From: Anisakis pegreffii
Lineage: Eukaryota > Nematoda > Chromadorea > Rhabditida > Anisakidae
Reading direction: 5' to 3'
Assembly: GCA_035041965.1 (NCBI GenBank)
Contig: JAPYMA010003053.1
Coordinates: 186,001-250,000 of the forward strand
Length of the DNA: 64,000 nucleotides
In this document: positions 40,142 to 53,100 of the stretch, in pieces
Position numbering within the stretch: position 1 is the stretch's first letter
Layout of the letters: each line of letters begins with the position of its first letter
Translations under genes and position numbers: made by a program
The notes under the pieces: generated by a model
Databases searched by the model: none
The model's input: the letters and a program-made list of their open reading frames with translations, nothing else
Told to the model about the DNA's origin: nothing

Positions 40142-40161
40142 ATCGCTCGCACTGAAATAAA
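40142..40161 (-). promoter_or_regulatory. Likely spliced-leader trans-splice acceptor of mis-12
   Basis: On the minus strand TTTATTTCAG precedes TGCGAGCGAT and then the mis-12 ATG at 40135. No suitable upstream coding exon exists, so a trans-splice site is the simplest reading. Confidence 0.5.
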
Positions 40162-41105
40162 CACGGAATTCATTCGAACGCATTCCCAGAGTTACACCAA
40201 TGAGCTGGTCTTTATTGATAGGGCGCAAAAAGTGCACTTATTCTTCAGATATTTCTCATCGATTCAACTTTATGAATCTGACGATGAATCTCATCAGTTG
40301 TGGTTTGTTCAAAACGCAGAACTTAACTTGACATCAAACGCATGGCTAAATGCACTCGAATCACTAGCGATCTGCTGAACGCACAATCACAAACGATCAG
40401 TGTGTTCCATTAAAGAACGCAATAAACATGAAAAAAACAACCGATGCAGATAAATTTAAAAATATTCGTTTGTGATGAATGGTGACACAAATCGATTCAA
40501 ATGAATACATTCAAATAAATAAAATATTTTTATTGGCTCATTTTAATTTTTATACAATTGTTATCAGCATTACATATCCATGCATAGATTTCTCATATTC
40601 AAAGAGATCCGACTGTAATTCGGAATAAAACTTCATAAATTTAATGAATCATTATAAATATGAACACAAATGAACATCAAACTAACATTGAAAATGTCAA
40701 AATCAAAAAAAAAATCAAAACACAAATCAAACACGATTATCAATGATCAATTGGACAATTCACCTCAACATAATCAAATTCTCTGCTTCTTCCTGAAGGC
40801 AGGTTCTCCCTTCTCCATAAACTATTCAAAATACAAAATGCAACTAAAACGCTTCAATATCAACAAATGAAGTCTGGCACCACACGCTAACTAACTGTAA
40901 GTGAATCAATTCACAAGTCTGAAAAATCAGCAAAGGAAACAGCAAAAAAAAAACAAAATCAAAATTTTAAACGAGCGGCATCTTCGTGAAACTGCTGATA
41001 AGTAATGAACCGTAATAACCATCGAATTGCGAGCGTTTTTCATCGAGTTTATTTCCAACTCTCGTATTGTTGTCTTTCCACGTTTCATTCGACTCATCCC
41101 CTACT
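40162..41105. other. Intercistronic spacer between zwl-1 and mis-12
   Basis: About 0.95 kb of AT-rich DNA between the zwl-1 stop and the mis-12 leader. A plus-strand frame at 40670-40870 is Lys/Asn-rich and is not convincing as a gene. Confidence 0.4.
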
Positions 41106-44100
41106 TCATTCTCCTTCAATGAAATCAAAATCAACGCTACACTCCCATAACTCAGCGCATTTTCTTGCAAACATCTATCTAATAATGCTCAAAGTGAGCA
41201 CAGAAATCGTTGGGAAATTTCCCTTCTCTGAGCCATTTCAAGCATTCACCCCTCACGAGTACACAAAGATAAATTAAAAGTTCAAATAGCACGCAATAAG
41301 TAATTTTCAGTGAACTCACCGTTTGCAAAGTTTCATCACTCCGCGCTGATGACACTTCAAATGATTGAAAATGGCTCACTTTCGATGCTATGTGAGCCAA
41401 TTTTGTCGTTCTCGCGAAATGTGACATAACCATATACGACGGTTCCTTACCATCCGAATAAACACTCTCTTTTCGCCACGTGCTCGGTGTTTTTCTGTCG
41501 AAAAAAAATTCACAAACTCATATCAATTCCCTTTTGAAAACATTTTCTCAACCGCTCGAAAACCACTCAGAAATGATCTTTGTATACAAAATGCACATCC
41601 AATATAACACCTCTTCGAAAGTCGGCTACCACAATTAATCAACGCACAAAGAAATTCAATCAGACCAACATTTTGAAGACACTCGGATAGACATCGTTTA
41701 AATTCACGTTCATATTCAAATTCAGATGCAGTTTGCGTGCCGTATCCTCGGTGACCATTCCATCTGATGTTGGTGATATTTTCAATTTTCCGTAATGCAT
41801 GAACACACGCCTAGAATCACTAACAATTTGCACTCATCCACATCTCTAAACAAACTTTCAGCTCCAATTCCTCCCCCCCCCCCCGAAAAAAAATCACACT
41901 TCATTTTTGCTCTCTGATGATATGATGAGAATGTCATTTTGACATAGCAATCAATGCGCATAACATTACATTCGTTACAAAATGAAAGAACTTCGCGATG
42001 AAATCGGATACGATGCTTATCTAATTGTAAGTGTAACTACCTGGCCAGAAGGTTTCTCTGTTGATGATGCAGATTAAGATATTGCTTACAGCAGCACATC
42101 ACAACGAGTGCTTGGAATAGAATGAACACTCGGTCGACACGATCCTCACTCGATAGATTCGCACTGATCCTATACAGTGTTTCTAATTCATTTGCACTCA
42201 CCACAAATCCTAAAATTCTAAACCATTTTTCGAAAAACAAAAAATACAAATCATTCATCCTTATCATCAATTCAACTGCTTTATTGCCTAACAACAAAAA
42301 AATGAACTTGTCTTGCAGAATACCATTTGCGATCAATTGGTGAATACAGCTTCGTTGAAAGTATTCCAGTCCAGCCTCAAGAAGAATCTCCAGCGGGGTC
42401 AGACCCTCCAATCGTGGCAGCTTCAAGTCTCCTGCACAAGCATCCTTCATCAGACGTGCTATTGTACTCTTATTATTCGAATGCATCTAAAACAATATCA
42501 CTTCATGGTTGACCGTATTGCTACATTCTAAAACCATCAACGAGAATTTAAAAACCTCCACTTTAGAACCACCACTTGCATTAACTGAATGTAAAATGTG
42601 AATAACAATTACCCGATTCAGTTCAATTTTCAATATCGATTTGCCAAAAACAAACAAAGAAAACATCAGTTCAACTCACAACAAATTTATATGAAATCAA
42701 AACCAATGAAATTATCATCAAAATAAAATTAAGTAACCATGGTATTTTTATATCCACATTTCAAAGCGTTCCAAACGACCTGAAGTGCATTCACAAGCAT
42801 ACTGTTCGATGAGCAATTTCTTAACAGAATCCATAAACGTTCAGATAAATCTCGATATTCACTCGAATCACCACATGTGGGCACTGCTCCACCCAACTCT
42901 TCCTCTGTAACAATCTCGGGTTTTCATTCAACCTTATATTTCTCGCTTTCTCACTTACAGCTCAGTATCTCTAGCAAAAACTCCCGCTAGATGAATGATA
43001 TCGCAAAAAAAAGAAAAATAACAAAAAACCGATCCACGACAAAACTTAAAAAATTCGATAGAACACAAGAGCCAATCAACTTCTATCACCTCACCTTCAA
43101 GAAGCGCTTTCAATGAGTGTTTCAATTTCTCAGTGGTCACACTCGCATCGATCGGTTGCCATTTCATTGTGCCAGTTCGGAGCGCATTCCCCAGTGCCAA
43201 CAAAATACACAGCTCTTGTGACCATTCACTGTAGGGCATTCGTTTGTCTAACCATCCGGCACTAACGCTCTCAAATGTGCACCACTTATCATTAACAATA
43301 AGTGTTTGCAGTGTATATTTACGATCACATAAGCATGCTACAAGCCATTGTAAGCAACTCATTGAAACAATGAAGAATCGATGTAGGAACAATGAGATGA
43401 ATCAAAACCAAAGAATCGATTAAATACCAAAGAAACAGATGCTGAATACGGCGGTTGCACCAGCAATGAATCGTCGTCACTCTTAGAACGCCAATTAGCT
43501 AACAGTTGAACGTTGGCGGTGATTCTTGTAACCGCATCCGTATTTGCGTTTCCCTCGGCTGGGATTAGATCGTATGAACAATACGCCGAATTCGATACCT
43601 GAGACAATGCATCAGTCGCATAACTAGATATGGTTTGTTTTGTTTCGTCAGATGCTTTGCAGAATTCTCTCTGAATGAATGTTGCTGATTTGATTCGAAT
43701 CACTGTTGAGAACTGCTGGATGGAAGATTCAAAAAAAAGAAAAGAAAAAACTGAAGATAACATTCGTAACGGTGATGGAACAGCATTAATGGCTAACCTG
43801 AAACTGATCAAGGAATCTGAACTTTGGCTGTATGTAATTTTCGAGCGTTGGATCGCCTTTCGCTGAAATACAACTCAAATAAAATTCTCTACTGAAACTT
43901 TCAGAAACTCTCTTACGAACCACTCACTCTTCAAATCTAGTCAGAATGCTGCTCATACTAATTCATTCATCAGAGCATAATCGAAAACTGTTACTAATGT
44001 CATAATCGAAAACTGTTACTAATGTCATAATCGAAAACTGTTACTAATGTCATAATAAGAAATGAGTTAACGAATAAAATGAAGGGACAATAACCAATCG

Positions 44101-45507
44101 CATACCAAAACAACGAACGTTATGTGTAATAATAAGATTGTGAGATCGATTCACACCAAGAAACGCGGTTTTCATTGCGTCCGATGCATTCAACACGATC
44201 CACACGGTCACATTTCCAAACGATTCTGCATCTAACGGCCATTCATCAACCGTCAAACTGAACCAAATACTAGTCACGAGGCTTACCACTTGTGTTAATA
44301 TATGTTAACAACGATTGCTAAGTAATGTATGCTGCATGCAAATGAATGGAAGGAAATACTTGAATGAATGTAAAAATAATCGAAAGAGTAAAATAGAGAG
44401 TGCAATTGTGAAACCTATTCACGAGTCGACGACCGTCTACAGATCGCAACGGATTACAATCAAATGCAGTCTCATTCAAATCAAACTCACCAAAATTTAC
44501 TGTATCATATCTCGTATCGTTTTGCTGAAAATAAAAGCTTGAACTTTTCAAATTCCAAGCATTCAACGATTGCAAGTCCATAAAGATTAGAAAAATGCTT
44601 ACAATCCATTGAGAAATGACACTGAATAAGATGCTCAGTGACTGGTGAACAAAAAATAATCAACTGAAGCATCAGATTTCGAAATTTCAACAAGATTCTC
44701 AGCTTTTAATTGGTAACTTGAGCTTAGGTAATTTTGAGGCAATAGTCTATGAAACAGAAGTGATAGAACTGAACGAATAAGTTCATACCCGCAGTTTTTC
44801 GAGTGTAATGAAACTGAACTTGAGTGGTGAGCCAGCTTGATCAGAGCTATCTGTTATCGTACTTGAATTTCCATAAGCACTCGCCTCATTTTCGCTCTCC
44901 TGAATGCATTGCTGATAGTTTTACTTCTGATGAGCAGTTCTCATGAAGACCTCATGAAGAGCGATCGAACTTAAACATTTTTGTTCCATTCGCGATTCGA
45001 AAGAATGTTACTGAGGTATAACTGACTGATTGCACAAGACAAGTCTACAAAACCTCAGCAAGTTTGAATCCATCAACTGGAGGAGTGCATAGCTGAATCA
45101 CATGAAAATGTGAACGTCGTCATAACTGAGTAGATAACTAGACTCAAAAATTATCCACAACGTAATTTTCATGCTTTAAGAAAATATAAGTCAAAATGAA
45201 CAGTAACCTGTTTGGATTGTTGTTTTGCGTTTGGTGGAAGATCGATCACAATTAATTCTTTTTCTTTGAACAGTGCCATTTCACCAATTATCGGTATCGT
45301 TGATGTCTCCAGCAGTCGTACTCGATATTTGTTCATCTGAATCTATGACAAGAACTTCGCAAATCACTAGTGATAAGGGGTTCTCCAATTAAAGTAAGCA
45401 TTTTTGACAGAACAAGGAAATTCCTAAAGACGGGAAGATGATCTGGCACTCACGTATAGCCGTGGAAGTTCGTTTGCAACGAAATCAGACCTTTTGATGG
45501 TTGGCAT
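41106..45507 (-). CDS. zwl-1: Zwilch, kinetochore RZZ complex subunit
   Basis: Zwilch, with ROD and ZW10, recruits dynein and checkpoint proteins to kinetochores. Predicted exons 5' to 3': 45454-45507 (ATG at 45507), 45208-45342, 44789-44899, about 44488-44524, about 44090-44300, about 43450-43725, about 43090-43350, about 42770-42920, about 42310-42486, about 42045-42180, about 41690-41810, about 41320-41494, and a last exon ending at 41106. Family landmarks: LALGNALRTGTMKWQPIDA (human VLADGLRTGVTEWLEPLEA), TIARLMKDACAGDLKLPRL followed by TPLEILLEAGL (human IHQSYHGTM, IPVQMLLEIGL), and STWRKESVYSDGKEPSY (human KWRVEIYSGQKK). It ends near ELWECSVDFDF, like human NMVTCSQVHF. The 5' third (exon 4-5 join) and last exon are the least certain. 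A leader acceptor (TTTGCAG) lies just upstream of the ATG. Confidence 0.85.
41872..41893. repeat. Poly-C then poly-A tract
   Basis: A run of about 13 C followed by G and about 8 A inside a zwl-1 intron; unusual in this AT-rich DNA and prone to sequencing error. Confidence 0.8.
43973..44056. repeat. 25-bp tandem repeat, three copies
   Basis: The unit TCGAAAACTGTTACTAATGT plus CATAA starts at 43981, 44006 and 44031 with no differences, inside a zwl-1 intron. The perfect identity points to a recent expansion. Confidence 0.92.
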
Positions 45508-47190
45508 CTTACAATCAGCCTGCAAACAACTGATGAAGAATCAATTGAAGATGGCAGGCAACAGCTGAAATAATTCTGATAAACTTGACCAAAAAATTAT
45601 CATACAAAATATGCAATTTCCTTAATCATTTTGTGAAATGCTCTTAAAATGTTTGAAATTTAGCGCCATATCTCTGCAAGACAAAAGCGCGACATTCAAA
45701 TGTGTCGACTAGAAGGAAACAAAAATGCTTTGCTTGATAGCATATAGCAGTGCGTGAGTGAGTGCGTATTAATGCATCCATCTCATTTGCACTGCTCAAT
45801 GGGTTAACATTGAGTAATGCAAAAAGAACTGAACGCATTGCAAGCGAGATGCATATTAATGCATTGCATTTCCACAGTGCTCTATGCTTACCTCAAACTT
45901 TGGTAATTCAACCAAACGCTAAAGCACATACAATGCTTCTGAAATGAACTGAATGCATCTGCATACTTTCAGTTTTTTCCACTAATATGCATCTCAACAA
46001 ACTGAATGCATACGGCACAATGTTAGCAGATTATGCTCACATCAGTAGGTGAGATGCATATGAATGCATCTCATTTCCACCGCGCAATGGGCTATCATTG
46101 TGCAGTGTAAATCCAGTGCATACTGATACAAGCTGAAATAAATGCATTGTGGACAAAATTTACCTACGCTTTGCCTTATCTCATCTTATCCGTTGACACT
46201 GTCCATTGGAAGTTTCAATCAAACCCTTCTATTACAGCTACTACAACGCAGCTATTCATCCCCCATTATACTTCTTAACGCAGTCATTAGTCGAAATCAT
46301 CCAGTTGGAATTATTGACGATGCTTGTGAAAGTGATCAGAGAATATGTTTATTATTCGAACGAAAATGGATGGTTACAATAATGATACGAGGAATAACCG
46401 CAAACAATAAATCGCTTTTTCGTGCTCTGGACAAACTGTGCAGGCATCGATTATACGTAGCTGCCTTGATTGGGCTGAAGCAGAAACCGCAACGGTTGTT
46501 CTGAGTAATCGATCACGAAAATATTTTTATTACATCAAGTATTAACAATAAACTCCATTTATTCCATTAACTATAATTTCATGCAATTATCAAATATTTC
46601 TTACATTGTTTGTAACGTTAGCACTGAATATCTCGACCAAATGAAACAATTAGCATTGAAAATATGGACAATGGAGTCAACAAACAATACGCACAGTTTC
46701 GGCATCTCCTTGTTGAATATATTTCATCGCAAAATAGAACAATTACGGCAACTCAAAAGAATGAAAGACTCAACAGTGCTAAATGAACACACATCATGGT
46801 GGCTGTTAAGGACCAGTTACGCCTTTGGCAGTTTTGCATCAATCAATTAGCGTTTGTGCTTCGATAACTGAAACTCACTCCAGATAGATCAGGTGATGAT
46901 CACTTTCTACTAACAATTTGAAAAACTTCATTTTTGCAAAGTGCGCTGCACCGAAAATACCGAAATTTAATAAATTGTCGTCTAACAATTAAAAGGTTCA
47001 AGAAATTCTCAAAAAAATATGGAGGAATGCTTCCAAAGACTTGAATTTCCAGTGGCAAAGAGCTAAACGATTTAAAAGGTTCAATTCAAAGACGGTAAAC
47101 GATACGTTCAACACAGGAAATATGAACAATCCAGCAGAAAATTCGATGTAACCAAATTTCTGAACGACATCTTTTTTAAAATCGTTTTCC
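45508..47190. other. Spacer between zwl-1 and the DUF229 gene
   Basis: No gene is recognised. 45730-46110 holds a cluster of imperfect palindromes built on ATGCAT. A plus-strand frame at 46142-46504 (120 codons, true ATG) has no family features or obvious splice partners and may be chance. A second frame at 46581-46850 is similarly unsupported. Confidence 0.4.
45735..46110. repeat. Dispersed ATGCAT-containing palindromic repeats
   Basis: At least three related blocks: near 45770 (TTAATGCATCCATCTCATTT), 45846 (GAGATGCATATTAATGCATT) and 46052 (GAGATGCATATGAATGCATC). The last is a near-perfect palindrome GAGATGCATATGAATGCATCTC. The first and last are each followed by a phrase like CAATGGG and an ATTG motif, so they are copies of one sequence. 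This may be a decayed repeat; protein-binding sites are only a speculation. Confidence 0.6.
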
Positions 47191-50100
47191 CTACAGCCAG
47201 CTTAAGCAGTAACATAACGGTCGTGTAGATGGCTTCAATGCGCAGTCACCTTGATTTCCATAAGGATCCTCACGACTCACCTGGAAGGAAACACCGAGAG
47301 CATGAATTTAGAATAACTTTCGCAATTCACTTATTATTCTTAAGATTACTAGTTTTTATGAGCAATGATTTCAGATCAAATATTGACTAATTGACTAATT
47401 TTCAACTGATTTAATAACAAACGTCAGATGCGACGAACGGGTGACCGTTTTCGAATGCTACAAGTGCTTCATAATGACCGTAGGATGGTTTAGCTTGCAC
47501 AACAACCGCGATAACATCTTTGTTGATATGAACTCGAGCCGAAAGAACCTGCAGGTATGTGGGTATGCATATTGAAAGATGAGAACAGCATCTTGATGAG
47601 CAACGTTAACAACAGAGGAAACAGTAGCGGTGAGGAGACGAGAAGATTCATTTGTTATTTGCTGCTTTCCAAGTGAAATTTGACGAATCGGTGGAGAGGA
47701 AGAATGTTGTAAACAATCACCTCGGTGAATTTCAGCTTTGCACAAATACTTGAGATGTTCTCAGATTCCAAAAACCGGTTCACACTATCGATAACCGTAT
47801 ATCCGGCCAACCGAACAAGATCACTGTTCACCGACGCATGCGTCCACGCATAACACAAACAAAATTTTTCGTCTATTTCCATTTCCTCACACGTCCTACA
47901 GTTATCAACATTAATAGTGTGTTATTTAATTGCCGAACAAAACAGAAACAACTGAAAATCCTAAACGACAAAACGACGTGCTGCAGTAATCAGCATCATC
48001 ACATTTCTGAAATGATTGCACACAAAATACATTTTAGTGTACATTTACTTCTACTGATACTTTTGTATCAGCCCTATCGTGACTGCTAAGTTTCATTGAT
48101 CTCGACTTTTCGCAAGTTGAAATTTACCTATCGTATGGGATTGGTCTGAATAAGCTCATCGCACGAGCACCTCTTTTATCACCGAAATCGCGTCTGAAAT
48201 TTCACTTTAGCTTTATTTTCAACGATCTGTTTACTAACGTAATTTTTTCGTAGCATGCAGAATGCGTTTTTGATAGCCGACTTCTATAAGACAGCTATGA
48301 ACAACCTGAAATCGTGATGGTCCCAATTTTTATACGCATTCTTTTTACCAATTTTCGCGATATCAACAAGAGTTGCGTAAACATCATAATTTGATGTATG
48401 TCGAAAAGCGTTATTGCGCATGTTTGTCATCAGTTGATTGTTAGCACGTAGAAACTTTGGTACTGCTATCTGAAACGGTAACTGGTGGTTATTGCTCGGA
48501 ATGCACGATTGATTGGGCAAGTTGGACTCGTCCTTGTTCATCACCGTTTCCTTGACATACAGTGAAAGCCAAATGATCTGAGGGAATACTCAGTAGCTTT
48601 GCGACTTCGCATTCTTTCGTGCTCATCACCGTAACGGGCATAAAGTATTGCATAGAAAGCTGAATGAGTTAGATGACCGACCATAAGCATCGGATTATAG
48701 TCTTCAAATTTGCCAACTCCTGCTTCTCTTTGAGGACCAAAACGAAGTCCATGATCGCCCATCAGAAAGATGAAACTGTTCTGAAGTGATGTTCGAAACC
48801 GGTGGAAGAAGTCAGCGAACATCTGTAAGATTATTCATCGATTATGAATTTCGGCTGAAAATTCCCTACTCTCCTTTCGCTAGCACATTTCCCTTAATGT
48901 ATGATTATTTGTGAACAGGCGATGTTCAGTAGGAACACAACATTTCATCTGACCTCTCTGATTCGTTTGATACTATTGAGGAATTCTTGGCTGCAACCGT
49001 CACTGTAAATCAGTGGTTCTCAAGTTCGAGTGCTGTATTACCCTTCTGATGATGTGGCAGGCCGCCTTACCCCCTTCCCCTCTGATACAAGAACTCCATG
49101 ATGGTATTCGACATGGCTAGATCTTCTCTTAGTCTGTTTAGACCGTTGAGCTCCTCATTATTGCAGTCGATTATGATTGCATGAAAAGTTATTGTCTAAC
49201 TGATAACTGATACACGCTCATTTCAAACTGATTCTTATGAATTCTCATTCTTTTCAGACGTGTTGTATTCACTCTCATAGCTATTACATGCGAATATCGT
49301 TCTCTTCAAGACTTTTTCTTATTCACTTCGTCTCATTTTACTTCACAATTAGAATCAAATTCTTATTCTGTAGCATATACTATTTACTGGATGCGTTGAC
49401 GAGTGTTGACAGCTGTAGTCAACAATACAGCAATCGAAATGAACTGCTCAACAGTCAAGTGATCAATTATAGAGTGTATTTGACAGAATGAGAATTTGAC
49501 TTTCATTGTTGAGTGAAATGAATGAGAAATTAGCAAAAGAGAACCCTTTTGGTGATAACAGCTATAAGAGCGATTGAAACAGGAAGGAAAAGAATGAAAA
49601 CCCTGTTAAAACGATTGAAAACCCTGTTAGGCCCGGACAAACTAATGATATTCAGAAAATAGGAGAATGAAGAGTTTACCCAAGTCAAAAAACACCATCA
49701 CAATGATGTTCTACCATAAAATAACAACTGCACGAAATTCTAATTTCCCAACACCCTCCGTTACCCATTGACATCTCCAAATTACCCAAAATGGGTAATT
49801 TCATCCCCTGTGAAAGCCGCTGGTGTGAATGGATCACTCACTGATTTAGCGCTACGAAGAGGCAAATTATTCAAGGATGTAGGGAACTGCGACGCCACAG
49901 TTCATCAAAAGAAGGGCATAATGGTTTACCAATCGTCCAAAAGGGACAACACCGCAACAGATCAAACTGACCTGATCTGACTGATAATCATTAGTCAAGC
50001 AATCATTATAATGAAAATAACCTTATCGTGGTTATATAGGTTGTTTAGAGAATCATGATTAAGACAGTGCCATAATACACTGAACTTTGCAATCCCTTCG

Positions 50101-53100
50101 TACTGTTCCATAAATTGAGTGGTGTAATTCATTTGTTTTGTTATCATCGTTTCACACTGATCCTCGTAAGAACATCTCTGCCACACTGCATTCTTATCAC
50201 CACCGATATTCAATGGCCTTTAATTAGGATGTGACTGATCACTCTCCTCGTTACTCCTATAGGCTCAATCTTGCGATCAATTCAAAATCTCGCACAGAAG
50301 TGTCATTCAAATGAAAGCATTCTTTCAAAAAGCATCTACTAATCAACTGTTATTGAAAATACAACGAACCGTGCCCAGTGATTCGTCGGCACTTCCAAAA
50401 AACCGTTACAACCTCCATACGTGAACGCTGGCCAATAGTCTTCGTTCCAAATTGTTGCATACTTCTGATCAACAAAATCGTATAAAACTGTTTCAGCTCT
50501 AATCAGTGGCACCTTAAATGGTGACAACAAAAAATTTTTCGCAGTGAATGAATGAATATTCATTTTGTCTTTTCCATGCACTAACCGCACATCGATCACT
50601 CATTTCTGCCTCTTTCCTTAATTCGAGAAATTTCCCGGCATTGAGCGATGATTGACGACGACCTTAAAATTGCTGCTGTTCAATGGATGATCTCCGAGGA
50701 TTGCGCGCATTTCTTTTACTGTCACACATAATAATAACGTCTACGTGTCACCATCTATATAATGACATCTAAGTGGCACTGATTACTATGTTTTTATCAG
50801 AACTGATTATTCGATGTTGTCATCGTAGCAATTCCGATAAGAAACTGCTAAAATCATCCACCAAGAGAGGCTCTGAGCTGTACGTTTGAAAGAGTAAATG
50901 AATGCATAACCTGCAAAAATCGCGAACGCATTAGGACGACTGTTGAGGCCAACTTTATTGTTGTAATAAAACGGAATCGCATCAAAATATCGTCGCAAAA
51001 TCTGTGAATAATAATGAGCATCAGTGAGCATCGTGAACATCTTTGAATCGTTCTAATGCGCTCGGAATTTAACCAATCCTAAGCGCTCACTCACAATCAG
51101 TGTTTTTGTTACATTTGAACGAACATCCTTTTCGGTTGACCTATGCTCTTTCTCCAGCTGCTGCACACATCATCACTGCACAAAGTGATCATTTTCAGGG
51201 CAGTAAGAAAGTATTATCAGTTATCAATGTTAGCAATACTAGTAAGAAAATGTTATCAACACACAAATTATATTATCAGTGCATACATATTGCGTTTGTA
51301 CCAGTGATCTAAGGCCACTAGAAGAAGACGTTGAATCAAATATGAACATCAGCACACTCGGATTTTGCGCTCCTTCTTGGACAAACTCAATTTCCTTGGG
51401 GCGTACAACCTCAACTGATGTTTATTGAACATTTGCAGTAGTGTTCAGTGAGTCATGGCACGATTTCGAAACGGACAACTAAGTGCACAATATTGTGTAT
51501 CAATTGCAGGTCGCAACTCTTGTCGAGGATCAGCGATGATTTCATCACATACGATTTTATTTGTCTTAACGAACATTTCATCATATTCATAGAGACGAGT
51601 CAGTGAAAGCCGTGCAACAGCAGTACACAAGCAGTAGTCTACTTTAGAGGTAACGTTGAGCTACCTGAATATGTAAATTACTGTAAATAAGCCTATCGTC
51701 CAAGAAGCACTGCGTTTCGACAAAATCACACTCTACGTGATATGTTTGATTCTGCTGAATCTCCTTCCACTTATCACCCCGCACATCCTCTTCGGCCACC
51801 GAAATCAAACATCGATATCTGCATTCGATAAATTCTGAATGGACATGCGAACACTCATCATAAATTCGTGAAATATTGTTTTTGATAACTCATGCGATGA
51901 GGAACTGGTGTATTGAGAGTTTGGATTTAGTAAATTGCAAAATTGGGACTCGAATGATCTGTTGAGATGGCCTATTTTCGTTAGTAAAAACCAAATATGA
52001 AATTCAAACGAAATCTGAAACGATAATAATTCAAATTGCACTTACTGAAATGACACTCGATAACACTCCTCAGAGTGTTGTTCCTCAATTCTGTGTAAAT
52101 ACATTTTTTCTTCACAGTGCATCTTTTAGCCCGCGTAGGATGAATGAACCTCATCATCCATGGATCCCATGGATCCAGTTCAGGCAGAATACATCGATCG
52201 CCTTTTTCTGAAACTGACTTAACTCAGTGTTATGCAAACAATCTCATAGTGCTTTATTTCATACGATTGAGGTTACACCACTGCAACAAGTCTTTATCAT
52301 TATCATTCAGCGCTATCATCGAAGTGATTCGATGTATCCTCCTAGGGCAGTTCGTTTCGCGTCATAACAAGCAGATCAACCTATATGTGGAACTGATCAA
52401 CTGCACGAATGCATTGAATTTAACTAGCCGTTACTGCTAAATGTGCTCCAATTTTGAATTCCAATATCTCTCAGGAACTGACTCCGCAACAAATTGAATC
52501 CATTGCTGACTGCTGAAACGAATCATTTCATCACAAAATGCTTACCATATCGGATGCAGCAAATGCTGTGCAACAAACTGGATTATCGCAACTTTCATTA
52601 CAATCACAGCTATGCTCTTCTTTGAAATTGCATCTTATCGGTTGACTCTTCCAGGGCAATCTGCCGCTAAGAGCAATGGGTCTCACGTTCGAGTGCTCCA
52701 TAACTTCTTCTGATGATCTGGCAGGCTGTGTTACCTCTCCTCCCTCAAGACATTACCCCAAACTGGTAATTTCACCTCTTATTAGAGGCACTTACCTAGA
52801 CCATTGCGTTGCTCATGATTACAATCGATTGTGAATGCATGAAGAGCTATTGTCTGTGATACGCTCACTTCAAACTGATTCAGATGGATTCTCATTCTTT
52901 TCAGACGTGTTGTATTCACTCTCATAGCTATCACATGCGAATACTGTTCACTTGATGGGTTTTTCTCATTCACTTCGTCTCATTCCACTTCACAGTTAGA
53001 ATCAAATTCTTATTCTGTAGCATATACTATTTATTGGATGCGTTGACGAGTGTTGATAGCCGAAGTCAACAACACAACAATCGAATTGAATTGCTCAACG

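Noticed and set aside
46142..46504. 120-codon plus-strand frame considered as a gene or transposase piece
   Set aside because: No catalytic motif, no recognisable domain and no splice partners; kept only as a note in the spacer entry.
49780..49802. AATTACCCAAAATGGGTAATTT, partly like the start of nematode SL1 RNA
   Set aside because: It is the subterminal palindrome of the hAT elements and has no Sm site, hairpin set or nearby 5S gene.
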